DNA of 20,175 nucleotides from a virus: positions 1 to 20,175 of IMG/VR virus record IMGVR_UViG_3300028178_000027; one strand, given 5' to 3'. The position numbers and the translations under genes were made by a program. This document shows positions 14,224 to 20,175 of this stretch, in pieces. Position 1 is the first letter of the stretch; every line of letters starts with the position of its first letter. The notes under the pieces were generated by a model. It worked only from the letters and a program-made list of their open reading frames with translations. It ran no database searches and was not told where the DNA came from.

Positions 14224-14433
14224 TTACTCCAAACCTGTTATGCTAACTTCTTTTTCTTGCATAAACACAATTATACTAACTACCCAAAGTAAAACAATTA
14301 CAGTCCAGAACACACCCATGCCAAAAGAACCGACATTAAGTTTGTCCAATAATAGCCAGAAAACAATTGTGGATACTAATGGGAACTTCGTTGGAATTTG
14401 GCTCCGCTTTACAACGAATTTTTCTTTTTTCAT
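14224..14433 (-). CDS. Small two-helix membrane protein
   Basis: This 69-residue protein has a basic N-terminus (KKEKFVVKR) and two hydrophobic segments (about residues 19-30 and 36-57), giving a hairpin in the membrane, then a short acidic tail. AGGTG lies just before the ATG. It sits 7 bases after thyX and 2 bases before the Sak4-like gene, so it belongs to the early operon. I recognise no family. Small membrane proteins in early phage operons can act in superinfection exclusion or host takeover, but nothing in the sequence shows which. Confidence 0.7.
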   Translation of the reverse strand: MKKEKFVVKRSQIPTKFPLVSTIVFWLLLDKLNVGSFGMGVFWTVIVLLWVVSIIVFMQEKEVSITGLE

Positions 14434-14440
14434 AATGCAC

Positions 14441-15145
14441 CTATTTCATTAGTTCGCGGTAAAGAGCAATAATGCCTGGAATTTGTGGTTCAAGAAGTTG
14501 CGTAATTGCTTGAGCATATTTTTGTGCTTCAACCTGAGCATGACCATGATCTCGTAATACTAAAAATCCTAGCATATTACGAAGGTCTTGTTTCCACAAC
14601 CAGTGAGTATAATGGTTAAGGTGTAAATGAAGTCTTGCGTGTTCAGGGGCTACACCAAGTTCTATTGACCTTAGATACTTTTTATAACCAATTCGGCAAC
14701 TATCATTAAGCTCCATTTTAAACCAATCTTGAACATTTTGGTCTAACCCCTCAGACTGACCTTGTTTCTTATCTTTCGGGGCAGCACCAACAATTTCAGG
14801 AATGTACCATTCTTCGGGTAATGTTACATATCGACCGCTTACTTCGTTTAGCGTTGCAGTACGGTGACGAACAAACTGACGAGCCACAAAGATTGGTAGT
14901 TTCATTTCTAACCAAACTTCAATTGACTCAAACGGAGTCATGTGTTTATTCTTTAGCAAGTAATGATTTAGTTTCATCTCTACTTCATAAGAACGTTCTA
15001 AATCCATACCATCAAAAGACATACGAGCACTATTCGCAGGGTCTGTATCGTTTGCATCAAAATTCGCAAGGGGTCGACGGGTTGGGCCAGCTAGGTTTCG
15101 TAATTGAACGAATCCATGGTCTAATACATGAATTTTAGGTGTCAT
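14441..15145 (-). CDS. thyX: ThyX flavin-dependent thymidylate synthase
   Basis: The 234-residue product converts dUMP to dTMP with FAD, NADPH and methylene-tetrahydrofolate. The ThyX signature RHRx7S is intact at 93-103 (RHRTATLNEVS), followed by GRY. HYTHWLWKQDLRN with LRDHGHAQVEAQKYA (about 178-211) forms the conserved C-terminal nucleotide-binding part. It works with the dUTPase in the same operon to direct pyrimidine nucleotides to dTTP. It is the usual length for a phage ThyX. The ribosome binding site is weak (GGGG), and the ATG lies 4 bases beyond the preceding stop, so coupling to the 57-aa gene is likely. Confidence 0.95.
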   Translation of the reverse strand: MTPKIHVLDHGFVQLRNLAGPTRRPLANFDANDTDPANSARMSFDGMDLERSYEVEMKLNHYLLKNKHMTPFESIEVWLEMKLPIFVARQFVRHRTATLNEVSGRYVTLPEEWYIPEIVGAAPKDKKQGQSEGLDQNVQDWFKMELNDSCRIGYKKYLRSIELGVAPEHARLHLHLNHYTHWLWKQDLRNMLGFLVLRDHGHAQVEAQKYAQAITQLLEPQIPGIIALYRELMK

Positions 15146-15149
15146 GGTA

Positions 15150-15323
15150 TTATAACCCCATTAGTTTAGAAAGATCACTAAAACTAAAGTTAGAAACAGG
15201 GGAACTAGAATTTTTTAACGATTGTCTAAATTCGCGTCCATCTCTATGTCGTCTGCCCGGGCCTTTTTTGGTGTAACTTGCTGCTTTCATACTTGAACGT
15301 TTTGTGATTTTACTTCTTGCCAT
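15150..15323 (-). CDS. 57-aa basic protein of unknown function
   Basis: This 57-residue protein is very basic in its first 36 residues (ARSKITKRSS start; KGPGRRHRDGREFRQ at about 20-34) and ends in a Ser/Leu-rich tail (SFSDLSKLMGL). The frame is open from 15386, but ATG at 15323 is preferred: AAGGAG lies 6 bases before it. It overlaps the preceding gene's end by 14 bases and is followed 4 bases later by thyX. The charge suggests nucleic-acid binding; I recognise no family. Confidence 0.7.
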   Translation of the reverse strand: MARSKITKRSSMKAASYTKKGPGRRHRDGREFRQSLKNSSSPVSNFSFSDLSKLMGL

Positions 15324-15723
15324 CTTGCTCTCCTTTAGGTTGATTAGATTCATTTTGCATTTCTTGCCAACGCTGTAAAGTATCAATTGCTTCTTGAATA
15401 TCTTTACTTACGTCCTTCCCTGCTCCTCTGCCCCCAGCAACAAGTAACTTCTTAACTGCGTGTTGAAAGCATGGGTCTGTAACGTTATATAACTGTAACA
15501 CACGATAAACGTCAATTCTATCTAAACCATCAACTGATTTAAAATAATGTGAATGCTTGTTTTTAACGTCATGCACGTTTGAGTTTAGGAACTCATTTAG
15601 TTCCTTCCCTGAAACTCTCTGTTTTTCTTCCTCAGTAGGAGGAATGCCACCGTTCTTTTTTGAATTGTGGACAAATAGTACAATAATTAAAATACCCAAA
15701 CACCAAACTATAACTAGCTCCAT
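15310..15723 (-). CDS. Membrane-anchored conserved phage protein
   Basis: The 137-residue product begins with a transmembrane segment (residues 3-18), then a charged linker, then a compact domain at about 59-122 with DRIDVYRVLQLY and VTDPCFQHAVKKLLVAGGRG, ending in helical DIQEAIDTLQRWQEM. This domain has the look of a conserved phage domain seen elsewhere without a membrane anchor and is loosely like DUF3310 (His-Tyr entry, then an 'AIKKLL' helix, then an 'EAIDxL' helix). Its biochemical role is not known to me. It starts exactly where the upstream 63-aa gene stops, so the genes are translationally coupled. The N-terminal helix would place it at the inner membrane. Confidence 0.7.
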   Translation of the reverse strand: MELVIVWCLGILIIVLFVHNSKKNGGIPPTEEEKQRVSGKELNEFLNSNVHDVKNKHSHYFKSVDGLDRIDVYRVLQLYNVTDPCFQHAVKKLLVAGGRGAGKDVSKDIQEAIDTLQRWQEMQNESNQPKGEQDGKK

Positions 15724-15915
15724 TTAATGAATACTCCTTGATTTATTTAGACTATTTACTTCTGTTGAAATTAAAATAGCATGGTTTCCGCTATCATGAA
15801 TAATTAAATCTTCAAGAAGCTGAAGTTCACAGCAGGTTTGAACATGGAGTTCAATTTCATCCCCGTTAATGTTAATCATGTTTTGCAGTTTTAATATCAA
15901 CTCGCTTGGTTTCAT
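15724..15915 (-). CDS. Small conserved phage protein
   Basis: This 63-residue protein starts MKPSELILKLQNMININGDEIELHV, a pattern (helix, turn, then acidic strand) common in small phage and prophage proteins of unknown function. The two adjacent cysteines (28-29) and an ILIST strand follow. It lies 6 bases after the gene above and directly abuts the next. The ribosome binding site is poor, consistent with coupling. No biochemical role can be proposed. Confidence 0.65.
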   Translation of the reverse strand: MKPSELILKLQNMININGDEIELHVQTCCELQLLEDLIIHDSGNHAILISTEVNSLNKSRSIH

Positions 15916-15921
15916 TTTTAT

Positions 15922-16383
15922 TTACTCAGGTGAAATATTTTCTGTTTTTGGTGGAACTAACTCAATAGTTGGTTTAGCCCGTTTAAATGTAACAATACTA
16001 GATAGTTCTGTTTTAACTACATCCGATTGCTTATTATATTCGGTAAGGGATAGCTCGGGCTTATATTTAAAGATGCTGTCGACTGGTATGCCCAATCTGT
16101 CAATAAGCTCTTTTTTCATTGTTTGCAGTAATGGGGCATCTACTGTCACATTAAACTTAGCAACGGTTTTTAATAACCAGTTGTTAGGTAAATTAACGTT
16201 AAATGTGCCAACTGCATTTTGGTCAGCTACTACCTTAGGAAAAGCCATTTCATACACTTTATCCCGTAGCTCGCTTTCCTGCTTTGCTAGTGTTGCTGCT
16301 TGCGTTCTTACTTCAGCCCATTGTTTTAATAGTAATAAAAATTCAGGTGTATCCACCATTTCGTTTTTGTTTGGTTTAGCCAT
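15922..16383 (-). CDS. Conserved phage protein heading the recombination operon
   Basis: This 153-residue protein is mainly helical in its N-terminal half (residues 10-50, charged, coiled-coil-like, with EVRTQAATLAKQESELRDKV at 24-43). A beta-rich stretch follows (57-82), then a basic C-terminal third ending in a Pro/Glu tail. It resembles conserved phage proteins that often lie beside DUF669 and Sak4-type genes. I know no assigned activity, and this family link rests on memory of such neighbourhoods. It is the first gene after the divergent control region and has AAGGAAG with 8-base spacing. Being first, it may be among the earliest products of the leftward operon. Confidence 0.7.
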   Translation of the reverse strand: MAKPNKNEMVDTPEFLLLLKQWAEVRTQAATLAKQESELRDKVYEMAFPKVVADQNAVGTFNVNLPNNWLLKTVAKFNVTVDAPLLQTMKKELIDRLGIPVDSIFKYKPELSLTEYNKQSDVVKTELSSIVTFKRAKPTIELVPPKTENISPE

Positions 16384-16415
16384 TTTAATTCTTCCTTGGT
16401 TGTGAAAGTATTAAC

Positions 16416-16444
16416 ATATTAACAAAGTATTTTAGGTATGTAAA
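16416..16444 (-). promoter_or_regulatory. Leftward early promoter
   Basis: On the minus strand TTTACA (16439-16444) is followed after 17 bases by TAATAT (16416-16421), 32 bases before the ATG at 16383. The -35 overlaps the left arm of the dyad at 16443-16472, so a protein bound there could block it. Confidence 0.5.
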
Positions 16445-16472
16445 GGACTATTATACTTTTACGATAGTCCTT
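16443..16472. promoter_or_regulatory. 9-bp dyad, candidate operator of the divergent promoters
   Basis: AAGGACTAT (16443-16451) is repeated in perfect inverse as ATAGTCCTT (16464-16472), with arm centres 21 bases (two helical turns) apart. The left arm overlaps the -35 of the leftward promoter and the right arm overlaps the -35 of the rightward promoter. This symmetry suits a dimeric repressor, possibly the Cro-like protein encoded next door. Confidence 0.65.
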
Positions 16473-16499
16473 GCTATTTAAAATTTTATTTGCTAAAGT
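16471..16499 (+). promoter_or_regulatory. Rightward early promoter
   Basis: TTGCTA (16471-16476) is followed after 17 bases by TAAAGT (16494-16499), preceded by TGC as in an extended -10. It lies 35 bases before the regulator ATG at 16534. An alternative -10, TATACT (16452-16457), has no matching -35. Confidence 0.45.
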
Positions 16500-16533
16500 A
16501 CACACCTCACCCACCTTTAATGGACTTTATAAA

Positions 16534-16767
16534 ATGGAAACACCTGTAGTTAAAGATATGCTAAACTGCGACAAGCCAAGCTCGCTTATTATTAAAACCA
16601 AAGAACTATTAACAAATGATGCTCGCTCTTTACTTGAAATCCATAGAGCGTCCGGCATTCCTTTTTATTGGTTACAGAAATTTAGTTCTAAGCATTTTGA
16701 TAACCCATCAGTAAACCGAGTACAATATTTATACGAGTTTTTGACAAATTCACAACTAACCTTTTAA
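16534..16767 (+). CDS. Cro/CI-like HTH regulator
   Basis: The 77-residue product has a helix-turn-helix core at about 25-72: LLTNDARSLLEIHRASGIPFYWLQKF, then NPSVNRVQYLYEFL. It strongly resembles the small XRE-type DNA-binding proteins of phages (RLAEIAREtGIPY-WLqKF pattern). It probably represses or activates the divergent promoters through the dyad at 16443-16472. The reading frame is open further upstream from a TTG at 16471, but the ATG at 16534 is chosen because it gives the family's usual length and leaves the dyad free. Its ribosome binding site is weak. It is followed after 15 bases by the primase-helicase, so it would be co-transcribed with replication genes and could set their timing. 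Confidence 0.8.
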   Translation: METPVVKDMLNCDKPSSLIIKTKELLTNDARSLLEIHRASGIPFYWLQKFSSKHFDNPSVNRVQYLYEFLTNSQLTF

Positions 16768-16782
16768 TTTTAAAGGGAAATC

Positions 16783-19023
16783 ATGTTAAGTAATATCCCT
16801 TTAGAGCTGAGGTTATTGCCTCAATGGGTTTGCGCTGGTGATGACAAAATACCAGTAAACCCAATTACAAAAGCGCAAGCTGATGTTACAAATCCATCAA
16901 CATGGTCAACTTTTGAAAATGCTGTAGCTGCTGGGTATAAACACGTTGGATTCGTTTTGTCAAAAAACGACCCATATTGTATTATTGACTTAGACAACAA
17001 ACCAGATAGACAGCTATCCCAAACCGAAATTGATATCCACAATAGAATTCTAGCAGCCTTCCCGAGCTACATTGAAAAAAGTGCAAACGGTTTAGGGTTT
17101 CACATTATTATTAAAGGACATTTGCCAAAAGGTAGAAGGAGGCAAAGCGTAGAGGCATATTCTAGCGAACGCTATATGATTTGTACTGGTAATGTTGCTC
17201 TAAATTTACCTATTACAGACTGTCAAGAAACGTTAGTCCAACTTGTTGCAGAAATGACAACAACTGCTGAACCAACTAAACTCGTCCAACACAATAGCGA
17301 AATACCAGATTCCATTATTGTTGAAAAAGCGTCTAATGCAAGCAATGGTGAAAAGTTTGATAAGCTATGCAATGGTGACTGGCAGAACGATTACCAATCC
17401 CAAAGCGAAGCGGACTTTGCACTGATGTCTATTATTTGCTTTTATACAAAAGATAATGAACAGTGCCGCCGAGTTTTCAGAACTACACAATTGGGAAAAC
17501 GGGATAAAGCCCAGCGGGATTCTTACCTTGACTACGCACTATCTAAAATCAGGGGGAATGAACCTCCGCCAATTGATCTAACTGCGTTAATTGAAAACGC
17601 TGCTAGAATGGAAGAAGAGAATAGAGCAAAACTAGAACTGGTTGAGCCAATTGTAGAAGAAGAGGAATACCTCTTTATACCACTAGAAAATCAAGACTTG
17701 CAATATCAAATCCCGCCTGGAATTGTGGGTGAGCTAACTAAGTTCTTTTATGGAACAGCGGTTAGACCTGCTTATGAAATTGCGTTAGCTTCAGCATTGT
17801 CTATTATGGCTGGGATCACGGGTCGTGCATATAATATCAGCGGGACTGGTTTGAACCATTATATCATATTGTTAGCAAGGACTGGTTCAGGTAAGGAAGG
17901 AGCAGCGCAGGGTATTGAAAAACTAATTAACGCAACAAGACCGCAAATTCCATCCATTGACAGCTTTATTGGGCCTGCTGTATTTAGTTCAGGGCAAGCT
18001 TTAATTAAAATGCTAGGGGAGAAGCCTTGCTTTGTAAGCGTTCTAGGGGAGTTTGGTTTAACGTTACAACAAATATCCCATCCCCGTGCAACAAGCTCTG
18101 AAAAAACACTTAAAAAGGTATTGCTAGACCTTTTTAATAAATCTGGAAAAAAAGATGTTCTACGTGGTTCTGTTTATAGCGACACTGATAAAAATACAAA
18201 AGCGGTTCAATCCCCAGCGGTGACAATTTTTGGTGAAAGTACACCCGAGTCCTTTTTTGAAGGTTTAGACGTTTCAAATATTGCGGAAGGGTTAATCCCC
18301 CGTTTTACAATTGTTGAATATACTGGCAAAAGACCACCAATGAATGACAATCCAGTATCTGAACCAAGTATGGATTTAATCAAAGCATTCTCGAATATTG
18401 TAGCTCAATCTTTAACCTTACAAAATAAACTAGCAACTATTGATGTTAAGATCTCCCCTGAAGCGGAGCTTGTCTTAAAAGCGTACTGCAAATATGCAGA
18501 TAAAGTGATGAATAGTGCGAACAATGAAGTAGAAATGCAATTGTGGAATCGCGCTCATTTAAAGGCATTGAAAACCGCGGCAGTTCTTGCAGTTGGTTTA
18601 AATTATATAGAACCAATAATAACACTAGAATGCGCTAATTGGGCAATGCGTTTTATAGACCAAGATATTAAATCAATATCCCACCGTTTTTCAATTGGGG
18701 ATATTGGGGTTGGCGATTCTAAACAAAGAGCAGATATAAAGAAAATAATTGCAACATATAAACTTGACCAAAAAGCTACGTCTGCATACAAAGTGATTCC
18801 ACAAATGCAACGTGATTATATTATTCCTCTTGGTTATTTATCTCGCCGCTGCCTTGCTTTAACTTCATTTAGGAACGACAGGCTTGGGGCAAACCGCGCA
18901 CTGTCCGAAACGATTCGCAATATGGTTGAGCAAAGTATGCTTGTTGAAATACCAATTCCGCAAATAAAAGAAAAGTATGGTGTTGACTGGAAATGCTACG
19001 GAGTAGGAAGTATGTTCTACTAA
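16783..19023 (+). CDS. Primase-polymerase fused to DUF3987 helicase
   Basis: This 746-residue protein combines two functions. Residues 1-160 are an archaeo-eukaryotic-type primase/polymerase domain: IIDLDNK with D69 and D71, KSANGLGFH (99-107) with its conserved His, and VEAYSSERYMICTG (123-136). Residues about 195-257 (DWQNDYQSQSEADFAL... RDSYLDYALSKIRG) form the C-terminal primase helical part. Residues about 310-600 are a DUF3987-type RecA-like helicase with a Walker A loop ARTGSGKEG (365-373), in which Glu follows Lys instead of Ser or Thr. It likely primes and unwinds phage DNA with the polymerase and clamp encoded at the far left. AAAGGG precedes the ATG. There is no sign of truncation. 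Confidence 0.9.
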   Translation: MLSNIPLELRLLPQWVCAGDDKIPVNPITKAQADVTNPSTWSTFENAVAAGYKHVGFVLSKNDPYCIIDLDNKPDRQLSQTEIDIHNRILAAFPSYIEKSANGLGFHIIIKGHLPKGRRRQSVEAYSSERYMICTGNVALNLPITDCQETLVQLVAEMTTTAEPTKLVQHNSEIPDSIIVEKASNASNGEKFDKLCNGDWQNDYQSQSEADFALMSIICFYTKDNEQCRRVFRTTQLGKRDKAQRDSYLDYALSKIRGNEPPPIDLTALIENAARMEEENRAKLELVEPIVEEEEYLFIPLENQDLQYQIPPGIVGELTKFFYGTAVRPAYEIALASALSIMAGITGRAYNISGTGLNHYIILLARTGSGKEGAAQGIEKLINATRPQIPSIDSFIGPAVFSSGQALIKMLGEKPCFVSVLGEFGLTLQQISHPRATSSEKTLKKVLLDLFNKSGKKDVLRGSVYSDTDKNTKAVQSPAVTIFGESTPESFFEGLDVSNIAEGLIPRFTIVEYTGKRPPMNDNPVSEPSMDLIKAFSNIVAQSLTLQNKLATIDVKISPEAELVLKAYCKYADKVMNSANNEVEMQLWNRAHLKALKTAAVLAVGLNYIEPIITLECANWAMRFIDQDIKSISHRFSIGDIGVGDSKQRADIKKIIATYKLDQKATSAYKVIPQMQRDYIIPLGYLSRRCLALTSFRNDRLGANRALSETIRNMVEQSMLVEIPIPQIKEKYGVDWKCYGVGSMFY

Positions 19024-19027
19024 TTCC

Positions 19028-19055
19028 TTGTCTAGTTTATTGCGTGATATATAAT
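19028..19055 (+). promoter_or_regulatory. Sigma70-type promoter with flanking dyad
   Basis: TTGTCT (19028-19033) is followed after 16 bases by a perfect TATAAT (19050-19055). The ATG of the next gene is 33 bases on. TTGCGT (19040-19045) and ACGCAA (19070-19075) form a 6-bp inverted repeat across the start site and could be an operator. Confidence 0.65.
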
Positions 19056-19087
19056 TACTACATCAAACAACGCAACGGAGAATAAAA

Positions 19088-19372
19088 ATGCAAGGCTTAA
19101 CAGTATTGGAAGCAACAGGCAGAACTGAGTTAGAACTACTAACCAGTACGCAAGAAGAACGCACTAAAATAAAAGCAATTTTGCAAGATAAGAATTTTAA
19201 TAATTCCGTCTTAATTGTGGATGCTGTGTTTAACCGTCAATTCGCAATCGTTCAAACTTTACTTGGTATTGAAGCAATGAATAGAAGTCACGGCTACATG
19301 ACAACTGAAATGCAAGAGTTTAGACGTTTTCTTAAACAACAAATTGATAACGGAACTAACAATCATGGATAA
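19088..19372 (+). CDS. 94-aa phage protein of unknown function
   Basis: The 94-residue product is mostly helical by composition and has no cysteines. It has a charged middle (TSTQEERTKIKAILQDK at about 19-35), a hydrophobic stretch SVLIVDAVFNRQFAIVQTLL (40-59) and a charged C-terminus. The middle stretch is amphipathic rather than membrane-like. It has GGAG with 8-base spacing and its own promoter, so it is likely an early gene. I recognise no family. Its last bases overlap the start of the next small gene by 8 bases. Confidence 0.75.
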   Translation: MQGLTVLEATGRTELELLTSTQEERTKIKAILQDKNFNNSVLIVDAVFNRQFAIVQTLLGIEAMNRSHGYMTTEMQEFRRFLKQQIDNGTNNHG

Positions 19373-19514
19373 TGTTTTTAGTATTGTAACAAAAGAAGCC
19401 CTTGACCGCCTTAAAGAGCGTGAAAAACAAGCGTCAATGAGGGAAGCCCAAGAACGTAACGAAGCTAAATGGAAAGCTATTGAAGAACAGGAAAAACAAA
19501 ATGTCAAATACTAA
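19365..19514 (+). CDS. 49-aa highly charged helical protein
   Basis: This 49-codon frame starts at the ATG of 19365 and overlaps the preceding gene by 8 bases and the following gene by 14. The product (starting MDNVFSIVTK) is rich in Lys, Glu, Arg and Gln from residue 10 on and would form one long helix or coiled coil with a single Trp. Evidence is positional: it bridges two small genes in an operon with overlaps typical of phages. Its ribosome binding site is weak, so it needs coupling. Function unknown. Confidence 0.6.
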   Translation: MDNVFSIVTKEALDRLKEREKQASMREAQERNEAKWKAIEEQEKQNVKY

Positions 19515-19737
19515 TTTTACATACGAAACAGTAAATGATAATGATGAACCAATAAGCTGGGAAGTTTCATGCAATGTATCATATGAGCAAGACCCATACG
19601 GAACAGGTGATAGCCCGGGCGAGTGGTCTGTTGAAGATATTAAAGTAGTAACTGAATCTGGCGTATTATACGAAGGCGATATCTCAGATTATCATATAGA
19701 ACAAATCATACAAAAAGCAATAATTGAAAATCACTAA
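19501..19737 (+). CDS. 78-aa acidic phage protein
   Basis: The 78-residue product is acidic, with alternating hydrophobic strands (ISWEVSCNVSYEQ at about 16-28), SPGEWSVEDIKVV (38-50) and a short C-terminal helix. The pattern 'SPGEW-VEDI' with a beta-strand followed by 'YEGDISDYHIEQIIQKAI' resembles small phage proteins of unknown function. I use ATG at 19501, which has AGGA about 9 bases upstream; the longer frame begins with a non-ATG codon. It is the last gene before the repeat-rich region. Confidence 0.7.
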   Translation: MSNTNFTYETVNDNDEPISWEVSCNVSYEQDPYGTGDSPGEWSVEDIKVVTESGVLYEGDISDYHIEQIIQKAIIENH

Positions 19738-19846
19738 GCCTTCATGCACTTTTGGAAATGAATAGCCTTCGTAGCTTTTTGATTTATTTCCAAACAAACA
19801 AGCCTTCATAGCTTTTTGAAATCAGTAAGCCTTCATGCACTTTTGA
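19736..19846. repeat. Four 20-bp direct repeats, A-B-B-A
   Basis: Copies begin at 19736, 19763, 19800 and 19827. Copies 1 and 4 read AAGCCTTCATGCACTTTTG plus one base; copies 2 and 3 are (T/A)AGCCTTC(G/A)TAGCTTTTTGA. Start-to-start spacing is 27, 37 and 27 bases, so a 64-base unit is effectively doubled. Copy 1 overlaps the stop codon of the preceding gene. A 9-bp inverted repeat, TTTGGAAAT (19751-19759) and ATTTCCAAA (19786-19794), encloses copy 2. Confidence 0.85.
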
Positions 19847-20175
19847 TTTTTGTGCATTTTCCTACCGTGTTGAACAGTTGCCTATAAAAGAGGCACTTTA
19901 CAAGTGTTTAAAATTTAGGCAGTTGTTTACTAATTGCCTAAAAAATAAGCAAACCCTACCAAACGTTCACAATCACATTTTAAAGCGTTTTTACCTGTTA
20001 GCCATATACTATGTTGACCAACATTAAAATATTGCGTTATACAGCGATTATGATTGCCTAATTTTTAAGCAGTTTAGCACAGGCTGCTTTATTAACAAAA
20101 TGAACTTGTGAAGTTATTTAAAATAAATCATCATAAATGGCAAAATAGTGCTGGCATTATTTTATTAAGCGAGTA
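19738..20175. other. Gene-free, AT-rich, repeat-dense region
   Basis: No convincing coding frame of any size is present after the stop at 19737. The region holds the four 20-bp repeats, the TTGCCTA elements and a weak hairpin, AAGCAG (20067-20072) with CTGCTT (20084-20089). It lies just behind the primase-helicase operon. Candidate roles are an origin with iterons, a control region, or the 3' end of the early transcript; the sequence does not decide between them. It continues past the window edge. Confidence 0.7.
19878..20071. repeat. Three 18-bp dyad-like TTGCCTA elements plus one inverted half-site
   Basis: TTGCCTATAAAAGAGGCA (19878-19895), TTGCCTAAAAAATAAGCA (19934-19951) and TTGCCTAATTTTTAAGCA (20054-20071) share the outer bases and have A/T-rich centres. 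The reverse half-site TTTAGGCA (19914-19921) faces TGCCTAAA (19935-19942) as a perfect 8-bp inverted repeat. The pattern looks like binding sites for a dimeric protein. Confidence 0.75.

Noticed and set aside
15324-15386. Upstream extension of the 57-aa basic protein
   Set aside because: It lies inside the preceding coding sequence, and the strong AAGGAG is in front of 15323.
16471-16533. TTG start for the Cro-like regulator at 16471
   Set aside because: It would put the promoter and half of the dyad inside the gene, and the ATG at 16534 gives the usual family length.
19736-19846. CRISPR array
   Set aside because: The repeats are unequal, separated by only 7-17 bases of unlike length, and no cas operon is present; the Cas4-like nuclease belongs to the recombination operon.

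Overview
This window is part of the genome of a tailed double-stranded DNA phage (Caudoviricetes). It is AT-rich and tightly packed with bacterial-type ribosome binding sites, and it holds replication, recombination, nucleotide-metabolism and DNA-modification genes. Nothing looks like a host chromosome: no tRNA, rRNA or housekeeping gene is visible. The gene set (family B polymerase, sliding clamp, ThyX, dUTPase, Sak4-type recombinase, primase-helicase and a 7-deazaguanine DNA-modification cassette) recalls the phages grouped as Queuovirinae (9g, CAjan, Seurat and relatives). That placement is inferred from gene content, not from a search. The host cannot be read from the sequence; a Gram-negative bacterium is a reasonable guess.

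Layout. (1) 11-559 (+) is the end of a rightward module, a holin-like membrane protein, whose terminator (628-665) lies antisense inside the next gene. (2) 556-7796 (-) is the DNA-modification and polymerase operon: queE, queC, a 52-aa orphan, queD, a phosphoribosyltransferase-GTP cyclohydrolase I fusion, dpdA, sliding clamp and family B polymerase. The genes are coupled by tiny overlaps or gaps and read from an extended -10 promoter at about 7823. A small membrane protein with its own promoter follows. (3) 7972-9118 (-) is a pair of neighbouring paralogues sharing a small DNA-binding-like domain, with a promoter (9148-9175) and a terminator (7868-7890). (4) 9191-16383 (-) is the early recombination and nucleotide operon: small phage proteins, thyX, Sak4-like ATPase, DUF669 SSB-like protein, dUTPase, Cas4-like nuclease, RadD-like helicase and a Cys-rich protein. 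(5) 16384-16533 is a divergent control region with a 9-bp dyad overlapping both promoters. (6) 16534-19737 (+) holds a Cro-like regulator, a primase/DUF3987 helicase and three small proteins. (7) 19738-20175 has no gene and is full of direct and inverted repeats; it is the best candidate for an origin or regulatory locus.

How it works together. FolE, QueD, QueE and QueC convert GTP stepwise to the 7-deazaguanine base preQ0. DpdA would then exchange it for guanine in phage DNA, which in characterised phages protects against host restriction. No QueF, DpdC or amidotransferase is visible here, so preQ0 is the simplest predicted base. ThyX and dUTPase supply dTMP and keep dUTP low. PolB, clamp and primase-helicase copy the genome; Sak4, DUF669, the nuclease and RadD-like helicase handle recombination.

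The most unusual points are a QueC that has lost all four zinc cysteines, a Gpt-like phosphoribosyltransferase fused to FolE, an unannotated 52-aa gene inside the preQ0 operon, and the repeat-rich region at the right end.
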